The notes under the pieces are model-generated. The model made no database searches, was not told the origin of the DNA, and was given only the letters and a program-made list of their open reading frames with translations. A DNA stretch of 64,000 bases from the NCBI RefSeq assembly GCF_022760965.1, contig NZ_JAKVIJ010000001.1, forward strand, positions 1 to 64,000. The letters run 5' to 3'. This DNA is from Simplicispira sedimenti (GTDB taxonomy: Bacteria > Pseudomonadota > Gammaproteobacteria > Burkholderiales > Burkholderiaceae_C). Positions 33,626 to 41,777 of this stretch are shown piece after piece. The position numbers and the translations under genes were made by a program. The stretch's first letter is position 1. The number at the start of each line of letters is the position of its first letter.

Positions 33626-35065
33626 CTATTGGTCGCGTCCAGTCCAGTCCACCAGCGCATCGAGCACTGGCCGTGCCGCCGCAGCCGAAGGGTGGTTGAC
33701 AATGGCCACCAGCACATAGCGGCGCCCGCTGGCGGCATGCACATACCCGGCCACGGCCAGCACATCGCGCAGACTGCCGCTCTTGAGGTGGGCCGCACCC
33801 GCCTTGCTCTTGCTGCGGCGCAAGGTGCCGTCGATGCCGACAATGGGCAGCGAGGACACCAGCTCGGGCATCACGGGCGACACCCAGGCCTGTTGCAGCA
33901 TTCGCCCCAGGCCCAGCGCGCTGACCCGCGCCTCACGGCTGAGGCCCGCACCGTTATCGACCACCGGGGGCGCCTGATCGCCCAGGCGCGCGCGCCACCA
34001 TTGCAGCAGCACCTCTTGCGCGCCCTCGAAGCTGGCCACCGGGTTTTTCTGCAAGGCCAAGGACAAGAACACATGCTGCGCCATGACGTTGTTGCTGTAC
34101 TTGTTCACGTCGCGCACCACCTCGGCCAGCGCAGGGGAAATGGACTGGAACGCGGGGCGCAGCCCCGCAGGCACCTGGCCATCGCGCACGCGCCCGGTGA
34201 GCTTGCCGCCCAGCTCGCGCCACATGCCCTCCACGGCACGCGCGGCAAAGCCTGCCGGGTCGGCATAGGCGACGGCCCAGACACGCTCTGCGCAGCGGGC
34301 GGAATAGCTGCCTTGGAACACCGTGCGCTCGGGGTTGCCCAGGTCGGCGCGCAGACCTGCCCGCCAATCACCACACTCTGCCGTCGCAGGGGCCAGCGGC
34401 ACGGTGGGCTGCAACTGCACGCCAGCCAACGGCGGGTCGTACTGCACGCGCGCCACGCCCGCCACAGGGTCTGGCACAAAAGTCATGACCACCGACTTGT
34501 AGTTGAGCAGCAGCGCATCCGGCGCCGCGTTGTAGGGGCGCAGCGGCTCGCCGTCAAAGCGTCCGGGGTCGTGTGCAGGCACGGTGAACGCACTGCGGTC
34601 CAGCACGATATCGCCCACGATGACCTGGACACCCTGCGCCTGCAGGCGCCGCAGCAGCAACCAAAGACGCTCGAGCACCAGCTTGGGGTCGCCCTGGCCC
34701 TGGATGTACACATTGCCCTTGAGGCTGCCGCCCTGCACCACGCCATCGATATACACCGGCGTGCTCCAGGTGTAGGCAGGCCCCAGCAGATCCAGCGCGG
34801 CGTAGGTGGTGACCAGTTTCATCACCGATGCGGGGTTGACCGGCTCCTGGGCCCGGTAAGCCAGGCGCGCGCTCGCACGGGCGTCCTGTGCATCGGCCAC
34901 ATACACCGACAGCGCCTCGCGCGGCAGCTTGGCGCGCGCCAGCGCCGCATCCACTTCAGCGGGCCAGGACATGCCCGGATTCGCCCAGGCGGCGGTGGCA
35001 CCAACGGCCAGCACCGCACCGAGCATGCGGCGCAGGCACCGCAGGTCGAAAGCAGGAAACAGCAT
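33626..35065 (-). CDS. dacB: D-alanyl-D-alanine carboxypeptidase/endopeptidase (PBP4, S13)
   Basis: 479-residue periplasmic penicillin-binding protein with an N-terminal signal peptide (cleavage near AAWAN). The active-site triad is SVMK (Ser80 to Lys83), SNN near residue 323 and KSG near 427. It trims peptidoglycan cross-links and stem peptides. Length matches PBP4 (about 477), including the inserted domains after SxxK. It lies between the GMC oxidoreductase gene (45 bases upstream) and the SemiSWEET gene. No regulatory link with either is evident. Confidence 0.92.
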   Translation of the reverse strand: MLFPAFDLRCLRRMLGAVLAVGATAAWANPGMSWPAEVDAALARAKLPREALSVYVADAQDARASARLAYRAQEPVNPASVMKLVTTYAALDLLGPAYTWSTPVYIDGVVQGGSLKGNVYIQGQGDPKLVLERLWLLLRRLQAQGVQVIVGDIVLDRSAFTVPAHDPGRFDGEPLRPYNAAPDALLLNYKSVVMTFVPDPVAGVARVQYDPPLAGVQLQPTVPLAPATAECGDWRAGLRADLGNPERTVFQGSYSARCAERVWAVAYADPAGFAARAVEGMWRELGGKLTGRVRDGQVPAGLRPAFQSISPALAEVVRDVNKYSNNVMAQHVFLSLALQKNPVASFEGAQEVLLQWWRARLGDQAPPVVDNGAGLSREARVSALGLGRMLQQAWVSPVMPELVSSLPIVGIDGTLRRSKSKAGAAHLKSGSLRDVLAVAGYVHAASGRRYVLVAIVNHPSAAAARPVLDALVDWTGRDQ

Positions 35066-35110
35066 GCGGCGAGTCTAAGGGCTTGCCAAGCGACCCTCGA
35101 CAGCCCTGGA

Positions 35111-36703
35111 TCACCGGTGCGGAAAGCGCATGGCAAAGCGCTCGGCCAGGGCTGTGACCGTGAGGCTTGGATTGACCCCCACGTTGGCCGGGATGGCGCT
35201 GGCGTCCACCACATACAGACCGGGACACCCAAAAACCTGGTGGTCTGCATCGACCACACCCTGCTCCGGGCGGCTGGCGATGACAGCACCACCCAGCACA
35301 TGCGCCGTCACCGACAGATTGCCCAGGCTCTCGAACAGCACATTCATGGCCTGGCCACCGCTGGCCTGCGCAAAATGCCGCGCGGCGGCGTTGGCCTGCG
35401 GCAGGTAGGACGGCGGCCGTGCTCCGCCAGGTACCTGAGAGCGCAAGCCCCAGCGCCCACCGCGCAGCAAGGTGCGCCCATAGCCGAAGGCCATGGCATT
35501 GTCTGCATGCTGCATCACGGTCAGCACCGACATGCGCCGATACCAGTGGCGCGCAAAGAAGGAGCGCGTGGAGCGCACGGGCCGCGCCACAAAGGCCCAC
35601 AGCACCTGCGCCCCCCGCCGCCAGGGCCGCGCTCCATCGACCAAGGGCCCCATGTACATGCGCATGAAGCCATAGCTCGGGGGAAAGCGGTTCTGCGTGA
35701 TGTGGGTGTGCGCATCCGGGTGGAAGTGGGTCGAGATGGTGGTGCCCTGCGAGATGTCGGTTTGTGCATCCTGCGCCAGGATTCCGACCACCGCCTCGCT
35801 GTTGGTGCGCACATGCTGACCCAGGGAAGCGGGCACATCCGGCAGGGTGCAGTAGCGGTCGCGCGAGGCGAACAAAATGTCCAGCGTCCCCAGCACCCCG
35901 GCAGACAGCACCACCCGGCGTGCGCGGATCGGCGGCAGGCTCACGCTGCGCTGCCATGGGTGGCGCAGGTGCAACCGGTAGCCCTCTCCCGGCAGTTTCT
36001 CCAGATGGGTGACCTGGCATTCCACCCGGACCGCCACTCCGGCCTTCTCAGCCAGGTGAAGGTAGTTCTTGTCCAACGAGTTTTTGGCGCCCACCGCACA
36101 GCCGGTGATGCAGCGGCCACAACGCTCGCACCCCTTGCGCGCCGGACCTTGCCCGGCAAAAAAGGGATCGGCATGTGCGCGGCCCGGTGCACCAAAGAAA
36201 ATGCCCTGTGGCACAGGGCCGAAGCTGGGCTCCGCCCCCATCCGGCGGGCCGTTTCGCGCAGCCATTCATCCTGCAGTCCTGGGTAGGGATTGGTGGCCA
36301 AACCCAACATGCGCTCTGCGGTGGCGTAATGCGGCGCCAGCTCGGCCTGCCAGCCGCCCTCGGCGTCGGGCCAGGCGGGGTCGGTGAAAAACGCTTCCTG
36401 CGGACGCAGCAGCACGGCCGCATAGACCAGGCTGCCACCGCCCAACCCAATGCCACGCACGATGCCCACATGCTGAAAGACCTCCTGCGCCAACGGGCCG
36501 CTACGGCCCAGGCTGGGCATCCAGGCCAGGGCGCGGGCATCGGTTCCAGCGCGTTCCAGGTCTTCGGGCGACAGGCGGCGCCCCTGCTCCAGCAAGGCCA
36601 CCTTCCAGCCCTTTTCTGCCAGACGCAAGGCGCTGACGCTGCCACCGAAGCCGGAGCCCACCACCACCACATCGTGGTCGAAGTCATCCGCAGAAGGCGT
36701 CAT
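35111..36703 (-). CDS. GMC oxidoreductase (cholesterol-oxidase-like) with four-cysteine motif
   Basis: 530-residue flavoprotein. The FAD fingerprint is VVVVGSGFGGSVSALRLAE (residues 13-31); a second GMC motif VRGIGLGGGSLVYAA is at about 82-96 and the C-terminal NVGVNPSLTVTALAERFA carries the active-site region. C-x2-C-x2-C-x3-C (Cys192, 195, 198, 202; GCERCGRCITGC) looks like an iron-sulfur ligand set, known in a subfamily of cholesterol-oxidase-related GMC proteins. No signal peptide. It overlaps the upstream unknown gene by ATGA and ends an operon with a lipase-like gene and ompW. Substrate is probably a hydrophobic alcohol. Confidence 0.85.
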   Translation of the reverse strand: MTPSADDFDHDVVVVGSGFGGSVSALRLAEKGWKVALLEQGRRLSPEDLERAGTDARALAWMPSLGRSGPLAQEVFQHVGIVRGIGLGGGSLVYAAVLLRPQEAFFTDPAWPDAEGGWQAELAPHYATAERMLGLATNPYPGLQDEWLRETARRMGAEPSFGPVPQGIFFGAPGRAHADPFFAGQGPARKGCERCGRCITGCAVGAKNSLDKNYLHLAEKAGVAVRVECQVTHLEKLPGEGYRLHLRHPWQRSVSLPPIRARRVVLSAGVLGTLDILFASRDRYCTLPDVPASLGQHVRTNSEAVVGILAQDAQTDISQGTTISTHFHPDAHTHITQNRFPPSYGFMRMYMGPLVDGARPWRRGAQVLWAFVARPVRSTRSFFARHWYRRMSVLTVMQHADNAMAFGYGRTLLRGGRWGLRSQVPGGARPPSYLPQANAAARHFAQASGGQAMNVLFESLGNLSVTAHVLGGAVIASRPEQGVVDADHQVFGCPGLYVVDASAIPANVGVNPSLTVTALAERFAMRFPHR

Positions 36704-37179
36704 GCCTGGCGTTCCAGCAGGAAGGGAAAGGCCTGCCCGCGCAATCCTGGCAGGTCGATCACCGTCATGCCCAACAGATGGCTGGCATCCAGCGTGCGCA
36801 GCTCATCGCGCACCCAGCGCCAAGGTCGCGGCGCCTGGGCGCCGTAGTGCAGCAGGACGCTCGGCCGACCATCCATGGGCGATGGCCCCTCTGAGCAATG
36901 CATGTGCAGGCACTCGGTCCGCACCCCGCGGCGCGCAAGCACATTGGTGGCGCGATCTGGTGACAGAAAGCGTTTGCCCTGCCAACCTGGCAGCCCACCC
37001 AACGCCACACCCACAGGCCCGGACCAGCGCAGCCACCAGGGGCCGATGAACCGCGCCTGGTAGAAGCCTGCCCGCATGGCTGGCGCAGGCGCCGACAGGT
37101 CCTGAAACAAACGGCGCAGCTCGTTCAACGACAGGCTCGCAGGCACTGCCGCGTGGGCCGAGAGCGGCTCAGAAGGCAT
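36700..37179 (-). CDS. Hypothetical protein coupled to GMC oxidoreductase
   Basis: 159-residue protein without signal peptide, starting MPSEPLSAHAAVPASLSLNE. I recognise no domain. Notable are an aromatic-rich stretch GFYQARFIGPWWLRWSGPVG (residues about 38-57) and a C-terminal half with two conserved-looking cysteine/histidine residues (CLHMHC). Its start overlaps the ompW stop by 11 bases and its stop overlaps the GMC start by ATGA, so it is translated together with them. It may be a small accessory or lipid-binding partner of the oxidoreductase, but that is inference from position only. Confidence 0.6.
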   Translation of the reverse strand: MPSEPLSAHAAVPASLSLNELRRLFQDLSAPAPAMRAGFYQARFIGPWWLRWSGPVGVALGGLPGWQGKRFLSPDRATNVLARRGVRTECLHMHCSEGPSPMDGRPSVLLHYGAQAPRPWRWVRDELRTLDASHLLGMTVIDLPGLRGQAFPFLLERQA

Positions 37180-37864
37180 AGCCCGCGGTCAAGGTGAAGA
37201 CGGCCGGCCGGAACCGGATGTCCATGGTGCGCGGCACGCCAGCGGTGGTGGCGGTCAGGCGGCTCTTCACCCGCGCCGTCATCAGAGCGCCCTGGATCGA
37301 CCAGCGTTCATCGATGCGATAGCTCAGCCCCACCTGCGCGGCCAGGCCCCAGGAATCGCTCATCGAGATATGGGTCGGCCCACCGTTCAGCGCATTGCCC
37401 GCCGCCGCCGATGTGCGCTTGTCAAAGTTGGTGTAGTTGATGCCCAAGCCCACCGAGGGACGCCACCGGCTCGTGGGCTCGCCGAACTTGTAGTTCAGGA
37501 ACACAGTGGGCGCAATCTGCCGCACCCGGGCCAGCACCTGCCCCTGGTACGCCAGCACATGCGCTGGCAGTGCGGGCGAGAGCTTGGCGGTCGAAGCGTG
37601 GGTGGGGGGGTAGCCCGCCGCAAACTCGACTTCCAGGTTGCCGTTGATCGAGCGCGCCACAGTGAAGTACAGCGTGCTGGCCGACTGCACCTCCAGGCCG
37701 ATACCGGAAGGCGGCGGTGGCAGCATGGGCCCCGCCACATCGGAGGCCGTGGAGTGGGGCGAAATATGCGCCCCTCCCACACGCACAAAATACTGCTGCG
37801 CCATCACCGCGCTGCAAGGTGCCAGCAGCATGGTGGCACCCACCAGGGAAAGCATTTTTTTCAT
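37169..37864 (-). CDS. OmpW-family outer membrane protein
   Basis: 231-residue outer-membrane beta-barrel with signal peptide (MKKMLSLVGATMLLAPCSAVMAQQ) and a C-terminal phenylalanine (TAGYAF). FVRVGGAHISPHS, VEFAAGYPPTH, PTVFLNYKFG and RPSVGLGINYTNF match OmpW, an eight-stranded barrel that lets small hydrophobic molecules enter. It follows the lipase-like gene by 21 bases and overlaps the next gene, so uptake of a hydrophobic substrate for the encoded hydrolase and oxidoreductase is plausible. Confidence 0.88.
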   Translation of the reverse strand: MKKMLSLVGATMLLAPCSAVMAQQYFVRVGGAHISPHSTASDVAGPMLPPPPSGIGLEVQSASTLYFTVARSINGNLEVEFAAGYPPTHASTAKLSPALPAHVLAYQGQVLARVRQIAPTVFLNYKFGEPTSRWRPSVGLGINYTNFDKRTSAAAGNALNGGPTHISMSDSWGLAAQVGLSYRIDERWSIQGALMTARVKSRLTATTAGVPRTMDIRFRPAVFTLTAGYAF

Positions 37865-37885
37865 GGTTTTGTCTCCTCCGAAATA

Positions 37886-39371
37886 TCACATGCCCGATGC
37901 GAGGACCTGCTGAAAGTACGCACGCGCGGCGGCGTTGCAGAACGGTGGGACCAACGTGCCGTGGTAGGCCTGCACCACGGCACTGGCCCCCCCCCGCTGC
38001 GGCGACCGACGCCTTGGCGCTGGCGAAACCCAGCTTGACGGCAGCGAATGGATCGTTGACGCCTGGCGCCGAGTCCACATCCAGCACATTCAACAGACCT
38101 GCCGGTGCCGCCGCCGGAGACGGCGCGGACCAGTAGCCCTGCATGACCTGGGTGTTGAGCCCATAGAACACCGTCGGGTCTGCGCGCCCGCCACACAGCA
38201 GCATGGGGCGCTTGGGCGTCCAGCTGCGCATGTCGTTCTTGCGCAAGGCCTGACGCATCGGGTGGCCGGGCGCTGCGGCCGGAGCGCCAGTGGTCGGCAC
38301 AGGGACGACGCCATCCGGATGGGCCATGGCATCCTGCAGGTACGCCAGGCGGGCGGCGTTGGTGACCAGGTGTGGGGTGCCGAAGCCCAGCGCAAACAGT
38401 GCCGCCTGGTCCGCCGGCGACGTGGGGGGCGTGATGGCCGCCATCGATGGCACCGGAGGCGTGCTGCTGAACACGGCCGTCTGCGGCAGCTTACCTTGTC
38501 TGAAAAGTTCCGCCGCGCCCATCTTGCTGGGCAGCAGCGTCTCGATGCCTTCGGCATAGGCCGCTTCGTACAGATCGGTCGTCTTGCCGTAGATGTTTCC
38601 GTAGGCCTTTTGGTAGCTGGTGGACAAAAGAGGCGTGAACAGCGTGGCACCCAGGTTGACATTGCCGTAGTACACCGCGTCAGCAAAGGCTGCCAGCGCG
38701 TAGGGGCCAGACATGGGGGCCGAGGCCGTCACGGTTTGCCCGGCAGCCTGCAACGCGCGGTGCGTGGCCATGGCCACATGCCCGCCCTGCGAATAACCGG
38801 TGATGAACAGATGGCCCGAATCTCCCGCACCCAGATCCTTCATGGCCTTGCGCGCCGCCGTGAGCGAATCCACCATTTCGGACGACTGCTGCTCTGCATT
38901 CAGGTAGGGGTGGTAGGAAAGCGGTGAGGTGTCGTAACCCGCATAGTTGGGCGCCACGACTGCGAAGCCCTGCGCGGCATACATGGCTGCAATCAACAAC
39001 CCCTCGCTCGCGCCAGGGCGCGAGAGGTCGGTGATGTCGGCGATGTTGTAGGCCTTTTCCGGGCTGGTGCCATGCGCATAGAGCACGATGGGGCGGGCAC
39101 CGGTACAGGCTGGATCACTGCCGGTGGGCAGCATAAGGGCACCGCTGGCGCGGGTGGGCTCTGCGGCGCCGCCGACCGTGCCGTATTCGATGTAATGGAA
39201 GAGCACGCCGCACCGTGGAGCGCCGGTGACCTGGAGCAAGCCCTGTCCAGCCGCACTGCACTGCAGCCGGGCCGTGAACTCGGCAGCATCCATGCCGGTG
39301 ATGCGCAATGGCGGGCTGTACACCAGCGAACCACGCGCGCCGCTCGTATCATGGGTGCTGGGCGCCCCCAT
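37886..39371 (-). pseudogene. Lipase-like alpha/beta-hydrolase, frameshifted and lacking signal peptide
   Basis: Paralogue of the hydrolase at 31917..33218. Residues about 20-480 align, including YAAQGFAVVAPNYAGY and the GYSQGGH elbow (Ser194). After a run of nine G (minus strand; 37987..37995) the frame leaves the family sequence; the true C-terminus GTLVPPFCNAAARAYFQQV is in another frame and ends at 37886. Eight G would restore it. Upstream of the ATG at 39371 the codons read LCGGSD, the lipobox remnant of the paralogue, but a TAG at 39402..39404 stops the frame and no hydrophobic signal peptide is encoded. Broken gene, phase-variable gene and sequencing error are all possible. Confidence 0.7.
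37987..37995 (-). repeat. Run of nine G at the frameshift
   Basis: A homopolymer of nine G on the gene strand, flanked by GCAGC and CCAGTG, at the exact point where the hydrolase frame breaks. Such runs slip during replication and can switch genes on and off. With nine G the reading frame continues past the ompW start to 37422, which could also affect ompW translation. Confidence 0.8.
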
Positions 39372-39654
39372 GTCCGAACCGCCGCATAAGCCAGTCTCGT
39401 TCTATTGGGTGCCTCAGCACCACCGTTGTGAACTGGAGAAGATGCTACGGGGAGCGGTTGTTTTTCTATCGATGGATAAGTATCGATACCTAAAAATTAT
39501 CTGCGTCAGCGATCAGCACCCTCTTTCGATTGGTGTCGTCGCATGACTCGCCAAAGGGGCCATCGCCACCGCCTGACGGTGATTTCGCGTTCGGTCAGCT
39601 TTCAGGCCTGAGGAAAGTCTGGCGATAATGCCCGCTTCCCCTTCTGACCGGCCC

Positions 39655-40353
39655 ATGAACCTGCTCGCCTTCGATACCAGCACCGAAACCCTGTCCGTCG
39701 CCGTGCAGCGCGGCAACTCGGTGTGGGAGCACACCGGCCCGGGCGGCGCACAGGCTTCACACGGGCTGCTGGCGTCCATCCAGACGCTGCTGGCCCAGGC
39801 GGGCCTGGAGCTGGGAGCGTTGGACGCACTGGCCTTCGGCCGGGGGCCAGGCTCCTTCACTGGATTGCGCACCGCCTGCGCGGTGGCACAGGGCCTGGCG
39901 TTTGGTGCGGGTGGCGGGCGCGGCCTGCGTGTGCTGCCCATCGATACGCTCCATGCCGTGGCCGAACAAGCGCGCCACCAGCATGGTGCCCAGCAGGTGG
40001 TGGCGGTACTGGACGCCCGCATGGACGAGGTCTATGCCGCCCACCTGCATTGGGAACAGGACCGCTGGCACACCGAATCCGGCCCGGTGTTGGCAGCCCC
40101 CGAGCACATCCACGCTCCCGCAGGCTGGACAGTAGCGGGCAACGCCCAGGCCGCCTATCCCACCCGGCTGGCACCCACTGCCGAACATGTGAGGGCCCTG
40201 CCCACGGCCGCAGCCCTGTTGCGACTGGCCCCGGCCCTGCTGGCCGCAGGCCAGGATGTGGACGCCAACGGCGCCATGCCTCTGTACCTGCGCGACAAGG
40301 TGGCGCAGACCACGGCCGAACGCGAAGCGCTGCGCATGGGGAAGCCGGCATGA
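39655..40353 (+). CDS. tsaB: tRNA threonylcarbamoyladenosine biosynthesis protein TsaB
   Basis: 232-residue ASKHA-fold partner of TsaD in the t6A synthesis complex. The start MNLLAFDTSTETLSVAVQRG and the FGRGPGSFTGLRTACAVAQG motif are diagnostic. The ATG at 39655 is chosen; one nine codons upstream lacks homology. It overlaps rimI by ATGA, forming an operon tsaB-rimI-UDG-like. The 283 bases before it (39372..39654) hold no gene, an AT-richer segment and an inverted repeat TATCGAT...ATCGATA at 39467..39488. Confidence 0.93.
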   Translation: MNLLAFDTSTETLSVAVQRGNSVWEHTGPGGAQASHGLLASIQTLLAQAGLELGALDALAFGRGPGSFTGLRTACAVAQGLAFGAGGGRGLRVLPIDTLHAVAEQARHQHGAQQVVAVLDARMDEVYAAHLHWEQDRWHTESGPVLAAPEHIHAPAGWTVAGNAQAAYPTRLAPTAEHVRALPTAAALLRLAPALLAAGQDVDANGAMPLYLRDKVAQTTAEREALRMGKPA

Positions 40354-40832
40354 ACACCGCTGCCATGCCCGCAGACACCCAGGCACTGGAGGCGCGCCTG
40401 GAGCCCCTGAGCCTGGCACGCCTGGACGAGGTGCTGGCCATCGAAGCCCAGGCCCACCCCCACCCCTGGTCGCGCCGCCATTTCACCGACGCCCTGGCCA
40501 GCGGCTACCGCATCGACATCCTCCTGGGCGGCGACCAGGTGCTGGGCTACTTTGTGGCCATGCGCGGCGTGGAAGAGGCCCACCTGCTGAATTTGACCGT
40601 GGCACCCGCCTTCCAGCGCCAGGGTTGGGGGCAAATCCTGCTGGACGCACTGGCCCTGTGGGCGCGTGAGCAGGGCTTGCAATGGCTGTGGCTGGAAGTG
40701 CGCGTCAGCAACGAGCGGGCCCGTGCGGTGTACCAGTCCAACGGTTTTCAGCAGGTCGGCCTGCGCAAGCGCTACTACCCGGCGGCCGGCGATGCGCGCG
40801 AAGATGCCATTGTGATGAGCCGCGCACTGTGA
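40350..40832 (+). CDS. rimI: Ribosomal protein S18-alanine N-acetyltransferase
   Basis: 160-residue GNAT acetyltransferase that modifies the N-terminus of ribosomal protein S18 in the family. The segment LNLTVAPAFQRQGWGQILL holds the acetyl-CoA pyrophosphate loop (Q-R-Q-G-W-G), followed by EVRVSNERARAVYQSNGF and GLRKRYYP. It overlaps tsaB by ATGA and its TGA overlaps the ATG of the next gene (TGATG), so the three are tightly coupled. The pairing of tsaB and rimI is widespread. Confidence 0.92.
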   Translation: MNTAAMPADTQALEARLEPLSLARLDEVLAIEAQAHPHPWSRRHFTDALASGYRIDILLGGDQVLGYFVAMRGVEEAHLLNLTVAPAFQRQGWGQILLDALALWAREQGLQWLWLEVRVSNERARAVYQSNGFQQVGLRKRYYPAAGDAREDAIVMSRAL

Positions 40833-41602
40833 TGGGCACTATGGCCCCTAGTCTGCCACTCGACCCCCGCCAGCGCGCCATGCTGCAGGAAATGGGCGTG
40901 CGGCTGTGGCTGCCGGAGGCAGGCGCGAATGCGCAGGCCCCCACGGCACAGCCCCCCGGGGGCGCAGGTACCACGGTGCCCGGCCCCGCAGCGAGCAACC
41001 TGCACCGCGGCACCGCTGTGCCGACGCCAGCACGCCCCACTGCGGCACCCAGCGCGGCAGTACCCACACCGGCAAGCCCTGCGCTCTCCACGCACGCCAC
41101 CACGGAACAAGCGGTACTGCAGGAACCACGCACGCTGTACCCCGATGCCAACCCCGCACTGTGCCCACCCGCACTGGGCCCGGCCTGGCTGCTGGTGGCC
41201 GAAGGCGTGCATGGCAGCGCCGCCCTGGCGGATCAGGCCGGACGCCTGCTCGACAACATGCTGCGCGCACTGGGCCTGCACCAGCATCCCCAGGTGGCTC
41301 TGTGCACGCTCGACCAGGCCCCCTCTGGCGCCGAAGGTAACGGCGTGGACGACGCGCTGACCGAGGTGGTGGCACAGCTGGCTCCCGCCGTCGTGCTGGT
41401 AATGGGCCGCGTCGCCGTGCGCCACTGCCTGGGCCGCAGCGAACCCCTGGGGCAATTGCGCGGCCAGCCTTTCACACTGGCCGGGGTGCCTGCAGTGGTC
41501 ACGTTCGATGCACCGGTGCTGTTGCGCTCACCGCACCTCAAACCTGCGGCCTGGGAAGACCTGTGCCGCGCCCGTGCACTGGCTGCCGCTGCAGCGCAGT
41601 AA
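40832..41602 (+). CDS. Degenerate uracil-DNA-glycosylase-fold protein
   Basis: 256 residues. The first 110 are Pro/Ala-rich and probably disordered; the rest aligns with family 4 uracil-DNA glycosylases, above all DQAGRLLDNMLRALGL and PLGQLRGQPFTLAGVPAVVTF. Key residues are missing: motif 1, usually GExPG, is AEGVHG (about 123-128); the HPAYLL motif is DAPVLL (about 226-231); the cysteines that hold the 4Fe-4S cluster (KCRPP, CxPxL) are absent. It is thus unlikely to excise uracil. In related genomes an active-looking UDG follows rimI at this place, so this is a decayed or repurposed orthologue. Confidence 0.7.
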   Translation: MGTMAPSLPLDPRQRAMLQEMGVRLWLPEAGANAQAPTAQPPGGAGTTVPGPAASNLHRGTAVPTPARPTAAPSAAVPTPASPALSTHATTEQAVLQEPRTLYPDANPALCPPALGPAWLLVAEGVHGSAALADQAGRLLDNMLRALGLHQHPQVALCTLDQAPSGAEGNGVDDALTEVVAQLAPAVVLVMGRVAVRHCLGRSEPLGQLRGQPFTLAGVPAVVTFDAPVLLRSPHLKPAAWEDLCRARALAAAAAQ

Positions 41603-41640
41603 GCGCTGCCACACAGCGTGCACTGCAACAAAGCCGGTGC

Positions 41641-41732
41641 GATAATTGCCAGCTTGCAATTTGGAGCCTTTGCCATGGAAGCCTATCCCAGTCGATAGCT
41701 TTCAGCTCCCTGGTTCGTGCCGGGGCTGAAAG
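41641..41732 (+). promoter_or_regulatory. Putative corA promoter and leader hairpin
   Basis: GATAAT (41641..41646) is a strong -10 box, with a weak GTGCAC 17 bases upstream. The transcript would carry CTTTCAG (41699..41705) pairing with CTGAAAG (41726..41732), extended inward by CTCC/GGGG. The 175-base leader holds no gene. It does not look like a known Mg2+ riboswitch, but a structured leader before a magnesium channel gene is suggestive. Confidence 0.35.
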
Positions 41733-41777
41733 CGCCCCCAACCCAGCCCCCGGCCACCCCCTTCAGGGAGCAATCGC

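Noticed and set aside
37422..37885. Extra 150 or so C-terminal residues of the frameshifted hydrolase reading through ompW
   Set aside because: They do not resemble the paralogue and are the wrong frame of ompW; the proper C-terminus is in the other frame ending at 37886.
39372..39654. Possible insertion-sequence remnant upstream of tsaB
   Set aside because: The segment is AT-richer and has a TATCGAT/ATCGATA inverted repeat, but no transposase fragment, terminal repeats or target duplication could be seen.
41603..41777. Mg2+ riboswitch before corA
   Set aside because: The hairpin is real, but the conserved elements of M-box or mgtA leaders are not recognisable.
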